Positions 8,567 to 16,110 of a DNA stretch of 28,321 bases are shown here, piece by piece. Source of the stretch: JBECKQ01 sp040235375 (GTDB lineage: Bacteria > Planctomycetota > Phycisphaerae > UBA1845); contig JBECKQ010000013.1 in NCBI GenBank assembly GCA_040235375.1, positions 1 to 28,321 on the forward strand, read 5' to 3'. How positions within the stretch are numbered: the stretch's first letter is position 1; each line of letters starts with the position of its first letter. The translations under genes were made by a program, and so were the position numbers. The notes beneath the pieces are model-generated. The model searched no databases and had not been told where the DNA came from. It was given only the letters and a program-made list of their open reading frames with translations.

Positions 8567-9328
8567 TCAGTTCACGCCGGCGGTCCGGCGACAGCGTTTC
8601 ACGAAGGCGGCGTAGTCCTCGGGCGTATCGATGCCGACCGTGGCCCGATCGACGACGGCCACGGTGATGACGCGGCCGTGCTCGAGCCAGCGGAGCTGTT
8701 CGAGCGATTCGCTCTGTTCGAGCGGCGTCGGCGCCAGGCGGGCGAGGTCGAGCAGCACGTCGCGGCGGTAGGCGTAGAGACCCAGGTGCAGGAGCGGGGA
8801 TGCGGCGTGCTCGACCGCGGCGGCGGGCCGGTTGGGCTGGGCGAAAGGGATCAGCGAACGGCTGAAGTAGAGCGCCCGGCCGCGGATGTCGTTGACGACT
8901 TTGACGGCGCTGGTTGCGGCGGGGTCGGCGGCGGAGGCGGTGAACGGGCAGGCGAGCGTGGCGATTTCCGCCGCCGGGTCGTTGGTGAGCAGCGCGACGA
9001 GGCGGTCGAGGTAGGCCGGATCGATCTCCGGCTCGTCGCCCTGAAGATTGACGACGATGTCGCAGCGGAGCGTGGCGGCCACCTCGGCGACGCGCTCGGT
9101 GCCGGAGGCGTGGTCGGAGCGGGTCATCGCGACTTCGCCGCCGAAGGACTCGACGGCTTCGACGATGCGTTCGTCGTCGGTGGCGACGATGACCTGTTCG
9201 ATGGACGGAGCCTCGGCAGCGCGCTCGTAAACGTGCTGGATAAGGAGCTTGCCGGTTTCCGCGGCGAGAGGTTTTCCGGGGAATCGCGTGGATGCGTAGC
9301 GGGCGGGGATGACGGCGACGGCCCTCAT
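8567..9328 (-). CDS. kdsB: 3-deoxy-manno-octulosonate cytidylyltransferase (CMP-Kdo synthetase)
   Basis: It activates Kdo with CTP to CMP-Kdo, the donor for the inner core of lipopolysaccharide; cytoplasmic enzyme, 253 aa, normal length. The nucleotide-binding start is IPARYASTRFPGKPL (7-21). HASGTERV (73-80) is the usual HxSGTDR segment with Glu for Asp. VVNLQGDEPEID carries the metal-binding D98, and GIDTPEDYAAF near the C-terminus carries the second acidic site. The ATG at 9328 is preceded by GAGGGG about 7 nt upstream. It is the first gene of a two-gene operon with pyrG, driven by the promoter at 9379-9407. Its presence implies an LPS-type outer membrane, although some lineages use Kdo in other glycans. 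Confidence 0.95.
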   Translation of the reverse strand: MRAVAVIPARYASTRFPGKPLAAETGKLLIQHVYERAAEAPSIEQVIVATDDERIVEAVESFGGEVAMTRSDHASGTERVAEVAATLRCDIVVNLQGDEPEIDPAYLDRLVALLTNDPAAEIATLACPFTASAADPAATSAVKVVNDIRGRALYFSRSLIPFAQPNRPAAAVEHAASPLLHLGLYAYRRDVLLDLARLAPTPLEQSESLEQLRWLEHGRVITVAVVDRATVGIDTPEDYAAFVKRCRRTAGVN

Positions 9329-9378
9329 CGTTCACCCCTCGAGCGCTGAAGTTGGTTCATCAGGTGCGGCACGTGTCG

Positions 9379-9407
9379 GTTATAGCGGGGGGATATGGGC
9401 GTGTCAA
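9379..9407 (-). promoter_or_regulatory. Sigma-70-like promoter for kdsB-pyrG
   Basis: Read on the minus strand, TTGACA (9407-9402) and TATAAC (9384-9379) are separated by exactly 17 bp, close to consensus at both boxes. Transcription should start near 9372, giving a leader of about 45 nt before the kdsB ATG at 9328. Just upstream of the -35 box is a perfect 7-bp inverted repeat, GGTTGCC (9417-9423) and GGCAACC (9432-9438), which could be an activator site or chance. Confidence 0.75.
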
Positions 9408-9664
9408 AGCGGAAGCGGTTGCCACCTGCGCGGCAACCATGCACTTGGCGCGTGTGGCACGGTCTGCGAAGGGGCAGGCCGTGGAATTCTTCGAGCCCCG
9501 ACAATCAGGCACTGGCCAGGAACCTGATCGTCGGAGCGCACGGGAGGCTGTGAAGCGAAGAGCACGGCCTCCTTCGCAGTTTTCTTGACCGCCGCCGGGG
9601 GGGGTATATTCAAAGTAGCGTTTCTGCTGTCCGTGTTTTTTTGCCAAAGCTGGAGGGTCACATC
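9408..9664 (+). promoter_or_regulatory. Divergent intergenic region with putative promoter for 9665
   Basis: No gene is supported in the 336 bp between kdsB and the gene at 9665. Near the 3' end TTGACC (9585-9590) and TATATT (9605-9610) are present, but 14 bp apart, which is short. TTCTTG (9582-9587) would give a 17-bp spacer to the same -10. The interval contains a run of eight G residues (9597-9604). A weak hairpin GCGAAG/CTTCGC (9555-9560 with 9572-9577) lies just before. The gene's Shine-Dalgarno, GGAGG at 9652-9656, is 8 nt before its ATG. Confidence 0.5.
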
Positions 9665-10495
9665 ATGGTAGGTAAAGTGCTTGCCGGCAGCGTTCTGTTT
9701 TCGCTCGGTTGCGCCTGTTCTTCGGCAGACGTTCTGATCTACTCTGACCAGTCGCCGGGTGCCTTGCCATACATGGTCGGCTATCAGCAGGCCGCTCAGC
9801 AGGCTGGAGAGGACGTCGATCTCGAAACGGAGGTCAGCTCTTTTGCCTCAAAGCTGTCGAGCCAGAGCTGGGCGGATGTCATTGTTGTGGCACGGTACGC
9901 ACCCGGCGATCCGCCTTACACCGCTCAACTCCGCGATTATGCCAATGCCGACCTGAAACGTTCCGTTGAGATGCTCTTTTGGAACGACAACGGCACCAAG
10001 CCAACGGCGGATACGGCTGTCGCGGCGACGACGCTTTACGCGCTCTGGAACCACGGGAGTACGAGCATCGCCTACATGAATCAAGCATCGGGCTCGGGCG
10101 GAGCGATGGTCGAGGGCGATATCCGCCCGGGGTACGAGTTTCCCAGTTTTGACGGCGTACGCGTTCAGAATCCAGAAGTCCTGGTCCGCGCGCCCGAGAA
10201 ACAGCGAGGTCTGCCGCACGGGCAGCTCGTCGAGGAAGTCGTTACGCTGCTGTCACAGCCGAAATGTAGGGAAAAGTGCCTTGCCAACTACGCGACGAGG
10301 CTTGGCAGGTGCATAACGCAGTTTTGTAGCGATCAAAACCAGTGTTACGCGCTATATGGCCCCGAGGGCGCGAAACCAGACGCGAAGGACCTGACGAAGT
10401 GCGTCAAAGACCTGGACAGCGGGCATGCGACGTGTGTGGCGAGCGCGGGGAACGCCGACAAGAACTGTCTAAAGCTATGCCCACCAGAGCAGTAG
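9665..10495 (+). CDS. Exported cysteine-rich hypothetical protein
   Basis: I do not recognise this protein. It is 276 aa from an ATG with a good Shine-Dalgarno (GGAGG, 8 nt spacing). The N-terminus MVGKVLAGSVLFSLGCACSSADV looks like a secretion signal; cleavage after SSA (residue 21) would fit. A lipoprotein is less likely, because the residue at -3 before the first cysteine is Ser, not Leu. Residues 22-120 look like a compact alpha/beta domain (VLIYSD, WADVIVVARYAP). The C-terminal quarter holds nine cysteines at 201, 205, 216, 221, 227, 246, 257, 268 and 272. The spacing is nearly mirror-symmetric: CX3C-X10-C at one side and C-X10-C-X10-CX3C at the other. This suggests disulfide-stapled helices or a metal/cofactor site outside the cytoplasm. 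It has its own promoter region and no operon partner. Confidence 0.7.
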   Translation: MVGKVLAGSVLFSLGCACSSADVLIYSDQSPGALPYMVGYQQAAQQAGEDVDLETEVSSFASKLSSQSWADVIVVARYAPGDPPYTAQLRDYANADLKRSVEMLFWNDNGTKPTADTAVAATTLYALWNHGSTSIAYMNQASGSGGAMVEGDIRPGYEFPSFDGVRVQNPEVLVRAPEKQRGLPHGQLVEEVVTLLSQPKCREKCLANYATRLGRCITQFCSDQNQCYALYGPEGAKPDAKDLTKCVKDLDSGHATCVASAGNADKNCLKLCPPEQ

Positions 10496-10646
10496 CCTGG
10501 GCGACGCGTGCCAGCCGGCAATCTCCGGCAATGCGAACGTCGCGGCGATGATCGAGTGGAGATGTACATCTGTCCACGTCCTGGCGGGCGCGGCTCTGAT
10601 CCGTGGCGACTCGGTGTGAACACTGCTGGGGTGCACCCCCCTGCGA

Positions 10647-11609
10647 TTACGCCGGTGCGATTGGCGCAAATCGATCGCCGGGTTTGACGTGCCGGCCGTT
10701 GACGAAATCCTGAAACGGCATGAGCCGCCCGCCGGAGGGCTGAATCTCCAGAATCTCGAGGTGGCCCTTCCCGGTGGCGGCGTGCAGGCGGAAGTCCAGC
10801 GTGCCCGGCTCCTCCGTCGGCGCTTCATCGTCCGCGGCCCGCGCCAGCGCCAGGGTTACGTCGGTGGCTGCTGCGCCGGATGCAGGTTGGAACCGGCAGC
10901 GCGCCCCGGGCCAGCTCCACAGGCCGCAGATACGGCGGGCCAGTTGCGCGGCCGGCTCGGCGAAGTCGATGCAGCCGTCGGTTTTGCCGAGCTTGGGCGC
11001 GCGTGTCGCCTGGGCCTCGTCCTGCGGCATGAGCTCGTACATCGGATCGTTCTGCATGATGTCCAGCGTCGCGCGCACCGCGTCGACGCCAATCCGCGCC
11101 AGGCGATCGTGCAGTTCGCTCGCCCGCTCGTCCGGCTTGATCATCGTCCAGCGCTGCACATAGATCGGTCCGGCGTCCATGCGGTCGGCGAGTTGGAAGA
11201 CGGTTACGCCGGTCCGCGTCTCGCCGTTAATGATCGCCCATTGAATCGGCGCCGCGCCCCGGTATTTCGGCAGCAGCGACGCATGCAGGTTCACGCAATC
11301 CTGCGGGAACACCTTGCGAACGGGCTGGCCGATCTTCTGGCCGAAGGCGATGACGATGCCCACGTCCGCGTCGTAGCCGTTCAGCCGTTCGACCATTTCC
11401 GGCTCGTTGATGTTGCTCGTGCAGATGACCTCGAGGCCCAGTCTTTCGGCTTCGCTGCGCACGGGCGTGGGCGTGACCTTCTGGCCTCGGCCGCTGCCGC
11501 GATCCGGCTGCGTGACTACGCAGACGATCTCGTGCTTCTTGGCCGGATCGATCAGGCTGCGCAGGGTCGGGACGGCGAATTCACCGGAAGCAATCAGGAT
11601 GATGCGCAT
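10647..11609 (-). CDS. fmt: Methionyl-tRNA formyltransferase
   Basis: It formylates the amino group of initiator Met-tRNA using 10-formyl-tetrahydrofolate. 320 aa, normal length. The catalytic triad is visible as N107 and H109 in CVNLHASLLPKYRG and D145 in RMDAGPIY, one residue offset from E. coli N106/H108/D144. The N-terminus MRIILIASGEFAVPTLRSL and TQPDRGSGRGQK are family features, and GAAPIQWAIINGETRTGVT follows the active site. The C-terminal OB-like domain (about 215-310) contains the usual LWSWPGARC motif. It follows def on the same strand after a 94-bp gap, the standard def-fmt pairing, so both N-terminal formyl addition and removal are encoded together. Confidence 0.96.
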   Translation of the reverse strand: MRIILIASGEFAVPTLRSLIDPAKKHEIVCVVTQPDRGSGRGQKVTPTPVRSEAERLGLEVICTSNINEPEMVERLNGYDADVGIVIAFGQKIGQPVRKVFPQDCVNLHASLLPKYRGAAPIQWAIINGETRTGVTVFQLADRMDAGPIYVQRWTMIKPDERASELHDRLARIGVDAVRATLDIMQNDPMYELMPQDEAQATRAPKLGKTDGCIDFAEPAAQLARRICGLWSWPGARCRFQPASGAAATDVTLALARAADDEAPTEEPGTLDFRLHAATGKGHLEILEIQPSGGRLMPFQDFVNGRHVKPGDRFAPIAPA

Positions 11610-11703
11610 AGGCTGCTTTGCCTCGGCCCGTCAGTCGGTGGTGTTTTCCTGGAGGCTCGCGTCGCGAAAACCGGGCTTTTTCTCCCGCGCGCCGCTCGAC
11701 GAG

Positions 11704-12258
11704 TCACCGCGATCGCGACTTTCGCCGGCCGGCCGACTTGCCGGTCTTGTGCGCCTGGCGGTAGCGCGACTCCAGCTCCTTGATCGCCCGCCGATTGGCC
11801 AGCTCTTCGCTCGACGACTGGTAGTCGATAATCAGCCGCCCGTTGAGATGATCGATCTCATGCTGCCAGATCCTCGGCCAGAGGCCTTCGCCCTGGCAGC
11901 GAACCTGCGTTCCGTCCGGCAGCCTTGCTACGACCTCGGCGCTGCGGGCCCGCGACACGTTCACCGTCACGGCTTCGAGCGACAGGCATCCTTCTTCCAC
12001 CTGTTCCTGCCCGTCGAGGTTGCGCAAAACCGGGTTGATGAAGGCCTGGTCGTTGTCCGGCTCGCCGGTCGGGTTCCAGACGAAGATGCGGTACGGCACG
12101 CCGACCTGCGGGCCGGCCAACCCGACGCCCTTGTGCGCGTGCATGATTTCGAACATGCGGCGGGCGAGCTGCTCGAGCTCGTCGTCGAAATGCTCGATGG
12201 GCCGGCAGTTCTTGCGCAGCACCGGATCGGGAAACGAGACGAGCTTCAGTTTTTCCAT
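11704..12258 (-). CDS. def: Peptide deformylase
   Basis: It removes the formyl group from the N-terminal methionine of new proteins; a metallohydrolase, 184 aa. All three signature motifs are present: GVGLAGPQVG (44-53), EEGCLSLE with metal ligand C91, and QHEIDHLNG with ligands H133 and H137 and catalytic E134. I chose the ATG at 12258, giving MEKLKLVSFPDPVLRK, which matches the family start; an in-frame GTG at 12276 would add six residues. Neither start has a clear Shine-Dalgarno. The C-terminus ends in a strongly basic tail after about residue 165, with many Lys and Arg, possibly for ribosome contact. It is upstream of fmt and divergent from the TPR gene. Confidence 0.96.
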   Translation of the reverse strand: MEKLKLVSFPDPVLRKNCRPIEHFDDELEQLARRMFEIMHAHKGVGLAGPQVGVPYRIFVWNPTGEPDNDQAFINPVLRNLDGQEQVEEGCLSLEAVTVNVSRARSAEVVARLPDGTQVRCQGEGLWPRIWQHEIDHLNGRLIIDYQSSSEELANRRAIKELESRYRQAHKTGKSAGRRKSRSR

Positions 12259-12336
12259 TCGACTGCGTACGATCACGATGACACGTCCGTCCCCGCGGGG
12301 ATTATCGAGAGGGTTCCGCGTTCGGCCCTCGCCATC

Positions 12337-12364
12337 TTGACACGCGTGCGGCCGCCGCTAGTAT
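12337..12364 (+). promoter_or_regulatory. Sigma-70-like promoter for the TPR gene
   Basis: TTGACA (12337-12342, consensus) and TAGTAT (12359-12364) have a 16-bp spacer; TATTAT at 12362-12367 is an alternative -10 with 19 bp. It lies in the divergent gap between def and the TPR gene, about 155 bp before the ATG at 12519. The long leader shows no obvious structure. Confidence 0.65.
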
Positions 12365-12518
12365 TATGCGATTCGGCTGTAACGACCGTATTGATAAGCA
12401 TTAAGAAAAATACCACCGGACTTTAGTGCCTACGTGGCGCCGAAGTCAACGCCGGTCGCTGCATTGTACGCGACGGGCGACCAACGTTCACCCCTCTGGT
12501 CGAAGGGCTCGCAGATCC

Positions 12519-13955
12519 ATGGGCAAGGAGTCATCCGCGCCGGCTGACAAAAACGCTCGTTACGAGGTCCCGGAGGCCAAAAGGGGCGCCGCACGCCGGT
12601 GGTTCGACCAGGCGAAGAAGCTCGTCGAACAGCGCAACTACGAATACGCGATCAAGTCCTTTGTCGAGGGTCTGGGGCTCGATCCGGAGGCGGTCGAAGA
12701 CGGGTACCAGCCCCTCCGCGGCTGTGCGATCGCCCGCTGGCAGACAGGCGGCAAGAAGCCGAGCATGGTCGACAACGTCAAGTACTCGACGACCACGAAG
12801 GACCCGATCAAGGGGCTGGTGAACGCCGCCTGGCTTTTCGCCCACGACCCCAATAATGCCGGCTACGCCGAGGGCATCCTGAAAAACGCCAACAAGGCCC
12901 GGTGCGAGGATGCGCTCTTCTGGATCGGCCCCATCTACGCTGAACTGCTCAATAACGACAAGAAGCACGCGGCCAAGAAGTACGGCGCCCTCAAGGACAT
13001 CTACGAGGAGCTTGGCGACCGGTGCCAGGCCCGCGGCGAGATCGATCGCGCCGTGACCGCCTACGAGCAGGGCATCGAGGCGCTCGCCGCGCAGCGCAAT
13101 CTCGACAGCACCAACCGCGCTCTCGACAACGTCATGCGCGATCTGTCCACCAAGCTGACCATTCTCAAGGGCCACTATCAGACCGCGGAGGACTTCCGCG
13201 ACAGCATCCGCGACTCCGAGAGCCAAGCCCGCCTGCACGACGAGGACCGCCTCGTCCAATCCGCCGACCGCATATCGGACCTGATCGAGAAGGCCAAGGC
13301 GGAATTCGCGGCCAACCCCGACGTCGAGGCCAAGGTGCTCAACTACGTCCAGATGCTCTGCAAGGACGAGACTGACGAGCACGAGAACGAGGCGATCGGC
13401 GTGCTGACGGAGAAGTTCGAGCAGTCCACGAACTACCGCTACAAGCTCCGGGCGGACGACATCCGCATTCGCCAGATGGGCCGTCACGCTCGCCAGGCCC
13501 GGGCGGCCGGCAAGGCCGACGAGTACAAGGACCTGCTGCGCCGCAAGCTCAGCCTCGAGGAGACCGCATATCGGGAGCGCGTCGCCAAATACCCGACCGA
13601 CCTTCGCCTCAAGTTCGAATTCGCCCGGCGGCTGTTTCTGCTTCGCAAGTTCGACGAGGCGATCCCGCTGTTCCAGCAGGCCCGAACGGAGCCCAAGGTC
13701 CGGTTTTTGAGCCTCCTGCATCTGGGGCGGTGCTTTTTCGAGAAGTGCTTCTATTCGCAGTCGATCGGCATTCTCGAGCAGGCCATGGCCGACTACGAGC
13801 TGGAAGACGAGATATCGAAGGAGCTGGCGTACTGGTTCGGCCGGTCCCTCGAGGCCGAGGGCCGTGCGGATGATGCCAAGCAGGCCTATGGAAATCTCCT
13901 GCAGATCGACTATAACTACCGTGACGTGAAGGATAGGCTGGCAGGTTTGAAGTAG
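12519..13955 (+). CDS. Tetratricopeptide-repeat protein, function unknown
   Basis: A soluble, charged, mostly helical protein of 478 aa with no signal peptide or membrane segment. TPR-like pairs of helices are visible at about residues 25-55 (RWFDQAKKLVEQRNYEYAI), 165-190 (EIDRAVTAYEQGIEAL), 355-390 (FARRLFLLRKFDEAIPLFQQA), 395-425 (HLGRCFFEKCFYSQSIGILEQA) and 430-460 (YWFGRSLEAEGRADDAKQAYGNL). The central part is coiled and acidic. Such proteins act as scaffolds; no partner can be named. I use the ATG at 12519 (MGKESSAPADKN). The frame is open 31 codons further to a GTG at 12426, but that stretch is Arg-rich and looks non-coding. rpsT follows 50 bp downstream on the same strand, so the two may be co-transcribed from the promoter at 12337. 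Confidence 0.85.
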   Translation: MGKESSAPADKNARYEVPEAKRGAARRWFDQAKKLVEQRNYEYAIKSFVEGLGLDPEAVEDGYQPLRGCAIARWQTGGKKPSMVDNVKYSTTTKDPIKGLVNAAWLFAHDPNNAGYAEGILKNANKARCEDALFWIGPIYAELLNNDKKHAAKKYGALKDIYEELGDRCQARGEIDRAVTAYEQGIEALAAQRNLDSTNRALDNVMRDLSTKLTILKGHYQTAEDFRDSIRDSESQARLHDEDRLVQSADRISDLIEKAKAEFAANPDVEAKVLNYVQMLCKDETDEHENEAIGVLTEKFEQSTNYRYKLRADDIRIRQMGRHARQARAAGKADEYKDLLRRKLSLEETAYRERVAKYPTDLRLKFEFARRLFLLRKFDEAIPLFQQARTEPKVRFLSLLHLGRCFFEKCFYSQSIGILEQAMADYELEDEISKELAYWFGRSLEAEGRADDAKQAYGNLLQIDYNYRDVKDRLAGLK

Positions 13956-14005
13956 GCGCCCGCGCGGTCGGGACGGCCGGCCCGTTGATCCCTGGAGACG
14001 CTTAA

Positions 14006-14284
14006 GTGGCTCATTCGATTTCCGCCAAGAAACGCATTCGCCAGAACGAGACGCGCCGGAACCTGAACCGCGCCCGCAAATCGGCTCTCAAGACGCAGAT
14101 TCGCAAGTTCGAGGACGCCCTTCGCGGCGATAACCCCGCGGCGGCCGAGCAGGCTTTCCGCCAGACGGTCAAGCAGTTGGACCAGGTCGCCGCGACCAGT
14201 GCCATGCACAAGAATGCCGCCTCGCGCAAGAAATCCCGTCTCGCCAAGAAGCTCAACGCCATAAAGCAGAAGACCGCCGGCTGA
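14006..14284 (+). CDS. rpsT: 30S ribosomal protein S20
   Basis: A small-subunit protein that binds 16S rRNA early in assembly; 92 aa, normal size, highly basic and helical. The start MAHSISAKKRIRQNETRRNLNRA and the SAMHKNAASRKKSRLAKKL segment near the C-terminus are diagnostic. It starts with GTG at 14006, preceded by GGAG about 10 nt upstream. A 7-bp hairpin (CGCCGGC 14275-14281 with GCCGGCG 14287-14293) overlaps the stop codon but lacks a T-run, so it is only a possible terminator. Confidence 0.97.
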   Translation: MAHSISAKKRIRQNETRRNLNRARKSALKTQIRKFEDALRGDNPAAAEQAFRQTVKQLDQVAATSAMHKNAASRKKSRLAKKLNAIKQKTAG

Positions 14285-14487
14285 TTGCCGGCGTCCCGCC
14301 ACTCCGACTCCACCACGGCGCGCTGCAGACCTGCGCGCGGTATCGCCCCGATGGGCCACTGCTGTCGAGCAGTGCGCAATCGCAACCACATACCAAACAT
14401 GACGTTAACCTACTGGTGGAGCTGCATCCCAAGACGTGGAGCCGTTTCGCCTTGTTTTCTCCTGAACCATGCCGATGATGGCGTGTC

Positions 14488-15057
14488 ATGAGCAGGCAGC
14501 CGTCAGGCCGATTCGTCTCGCGCGGCGGCGACAAGCTCGTTGCGGCACTCGAGGCGTTCTCAATCGATCCCACGGGATGGACCTGCGCGGATCTCGGCTG
14601 CAACGTCGGCGGGTTTACCGACTGCCTCCTACAGTTCGGCGCAGCAAGAGTTTACGCCATCGACACGGGCTACGGCGAGCTTGCCTGGACGCTCCGCAAG
14701 GATCATCGCGTCGTCGTCATGGAGCGGACCAACGCCCTGCACGTCGGACTTCCGGAACCGGTCCGGCTGGTCACGATCGACGTTGGCTGGACCCGCCAGC
14801 ATCTGATCCTTCCGGCCGCACTTCGCCTGCTCGGCGCCGGCGGTTCGATCGTCACGCTGGTCAAGCCGCACTACGAGGCCGAAGCGTCCGATCTTCGCCG
14901 CGGCGTTCTGCCAGAGGACCGCGTGGCGGACACGCTTCAACGCATGCGCGACCGGGTCGCGGAGGTTGGTTTCGAGTTCTCAACCCTGATCGAGAGCCCG
15001 CTCCGAGGCCACACGGGCAACCGCGAGTTCCTCGGATTGGTTACGCCGGCGGACTGA
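14488..15057 (+). CDS. TlyA-like FtsJ-family RNA methyltransferase lacking the S4 domain
   Basis: 189 aa. It matches the methyltransferase half of TlyA (16S/23S rRNA cytidine-2'-O-methyltransferase, also listed as hemolysin A). Landmarks are FVSRGGDKLVAALEAF (9-24), the SAM loop ADLGCNVGGFTDCLLQ (34-49), YAIDTGYGELAW, VVVMERTNALH, LVTIDVGW, VTLVKPHYEAE and GHTGNREFL. The FtsJ-type K-D-K-E tetrad appears complete as K16, D98, K126 and E180. TlyA proper has an N-terminal S4 RNA-binding domain of about 60 residues; here the protein begins right at the methyltransferase domain, and no S4-like frame is present in the 200 bp upstream. The SAM loop reads GCNVGG where TlyA has G-x-STGG. Either a shortened TlyA or a relative with a different RNA target. 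Confidence 0.85.
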   Translation: MSRQPSGRFVSRGGDKLVAALEAFSIDPTGWTCADLGCNVGGFTDCLLQFGAARVYAIDTGYGELAWTLRKDHRVVVMERTNALHVGLPEPVRLVTIDVGWTRQHLILPAALRLLGAGGSIVTLVKPHYEAEASDLRRGVLPEDRVADTLQRMRDRVAEVGFEFSTLIESPLRGHTGNREFLGLVTPAD

Positions 15058-15247
15058 TTCAGGCCGCGCCGGACCGTTGAGCGTCAGGCATCCGAGCGTG
15101 TGAGGGTGGGAAATTCTGGCACGATTGCTGGTCGCGTCCGCCATGTCCGACAGCGGACTGACATTCTCGGTAAGTCGGCTCGAATCAAGGCGTTATCGGC
15201 CCTGTCGGGCCGCGTGCGGTGCGGCGCATCTGCCGGGCACTCTGCCG

Positions 15248-15288
15248 GTGTCCGACGTGTCTGTCCCTGTTCTGACGTTGTCGGACAC
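15248..15288. terminator. Inverted repeat between convergent genes, terminator-like
   Basis: GTGTCCGAC (15248-15256) pairs perfectly over 9 bp with GTCGGACAC (15280-15288), leaving a 23-nt loop. It is placed between the convergent TlyA-like gene (ends 15057) and the membrane-protein gene (stop at 15292-15294). No T-run follows on either strand, so intrinsic termination is uncertain. A further copy of TGTCCGAC is at 15144-15151, a 6-bp hairpin CGGCCC/GGGCCG at 15197-15212, and a 10-bp palindrome GACACGTGTC at 15284-15293. The rest of 15058-15291 holds no supported gene. Confidence 0.4.
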
Positions 15289-15291
15289 GTG

Positions 15292-15894
15292 TCAGTCTGC
15301 TGACGCCAGATCGGGTGCGTGGGTGCCAGACCACACGCGCAGATCGGCGATCTCGATGACCGGGCGCAGACCAGCGCACTCGTCCCGGACATGGAAGCTG
15401 CATTGCCGAGTCGAGCCGGGAAGCAGCGGGCCGCGCCAATCGCCGTCGATCATGACGGGCGTTGCGAGGTAGGTCGCCACGTCCCTCCGCACGGTCTCCG
15501 ACTCGTCCAGCAGCCGAATCTGGGCCGCCAGGAGCGTTACGGTTTCCGGGCCGTTGTTCTGCACTTTGACCGTCAGATACGACCGATCGCCAGCACCCAG
15601 GTCCGGTGCGAGCCGCACGCCCACGTCGAGGTTCCGGCGATACTCCGGATCACGGTGGTCGGCGAGCGTGTCCGCCAACGCAGGCGGCAACTTCTTCTGC
15701 AAGTCCGGCAGCGACGTTATCAGGAGCCTGCCGGTCTCCAGAACGCCATCCGCTTTCCGGTCCACCACGTTCACCGAATAGACGAGGATTACTGTGCTGC
15801 AGACGACGATTACCGCCAGCAGCCCGAACACGCCGTAGGCGAGAGCCGTCAGGAACCCCGTCTTACGAACGACTATGTGAGATCGATCTGTCAT
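15292..15894 (-). CDS. Membrane-anchored hypothetical protein with extracytoplasmic beta domain
   Basis: 200 aa, not recognised. A short basic cytoplasmic N-terminus is followed by one membrane segment (about 14-41, FLTALAYGVFGLLAVIVVCSTVILV). Then comes a short helical linker (DRKADGVLETGRLL, LPDLQKKLPPALADTLADH). A C-terminal domain from about residue 90 looks like an immunoglobulin-like beta sandwich: YLTVKVQNNGPETVTLLAAQIRLLDE resembles the FxLYD/CARDB-style pattern of domains describing attached strands. So it is probably a single-pass protein with the bulk in the periplasm. The ATG at 15894 has GGAGG 7 nt upstream. It lies 216 bp downstream of the CoA-binding gene and may have its own promoter; no clear one was found. 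Confidence 0.75.
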   Translation of the reverse strand: MTDRSHIVVRKTGFLTALAYGVFGLLAVIVVCSTVILVYSVNVVDRKADGVLETGRLLITSLPDLQKKLPPALADTLADHRDPEYRRNLDVGVRLAPDLGAGDRSYLTVKVQNNGPETVTLLAAQIRLLDESETVRRDVATYLATPVMIDGDWRGPLLPGSTRQCSFHVRDECAGLRPVIEIADLRVWSGTHAPDLASAD

Positions 15895-16110
15895 TGTCCT
15901 TCCTCCATCCGGCCAGTCGCCGAAATGTCATCAGGCCAGCCATGGCGAGCCTGCATGGCTCGCTGCAACAGACCATTCGGACGGCGGTGGCGGATATTTC
16001 GCCCGCTCACGAATGCGCGCGCAGGGTGGCCGGCCGCCACACAGCGGTGCGCCTTGGTCGTACGTAAGATTTTGTGGAATAAGAGATTGGCGCGGCGATC
16101 CGGAGCTTGG
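15895..16110. other. Intergenic region, nothing identified
   Basis: This 216-bp gap separates the CoA-binding gene from the downstream membrane-protein gene, both on the minus strand. I see the Shine-Dalgarno of the latter and a short AT-richer patch near 16060-16085, which might hold a promoter, but no hexamer pair convincing enough to call. Confidence 0.4.

Noticed and set aside
6829..8667. 612-aa open frame on the plus strand opposite pyrG
   Set aside because: Its composition (long Ala/Asp/Val/Gly/His runs) is that of an antisense shadow, and pyrG on the other strand has all its catalytic residues.
8535..9335. 266-aa Arg/His-rich frame on the same strand as kdsB
   Set aside because: It is the out-of-frame reading of kdsB, which has clear CMP-Kdo synthetase motifs.
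12426..12518. N-terminal extension of the TPR gene to a GTG
   Set aside because: The 31 extra residues are dominated by Arg and do not resemble the acidic-charged protein that follows; the ATG at 12519 gives a normal start.
12531..13721. 396-aa minus-strand frame opposite the TPR gene
   Set aside because: It is a Val/Leu/Gly/Asp-rich shadow with no domain; the plus strand has TPR-type helices, a promoter and a following ribosomal protein gene.
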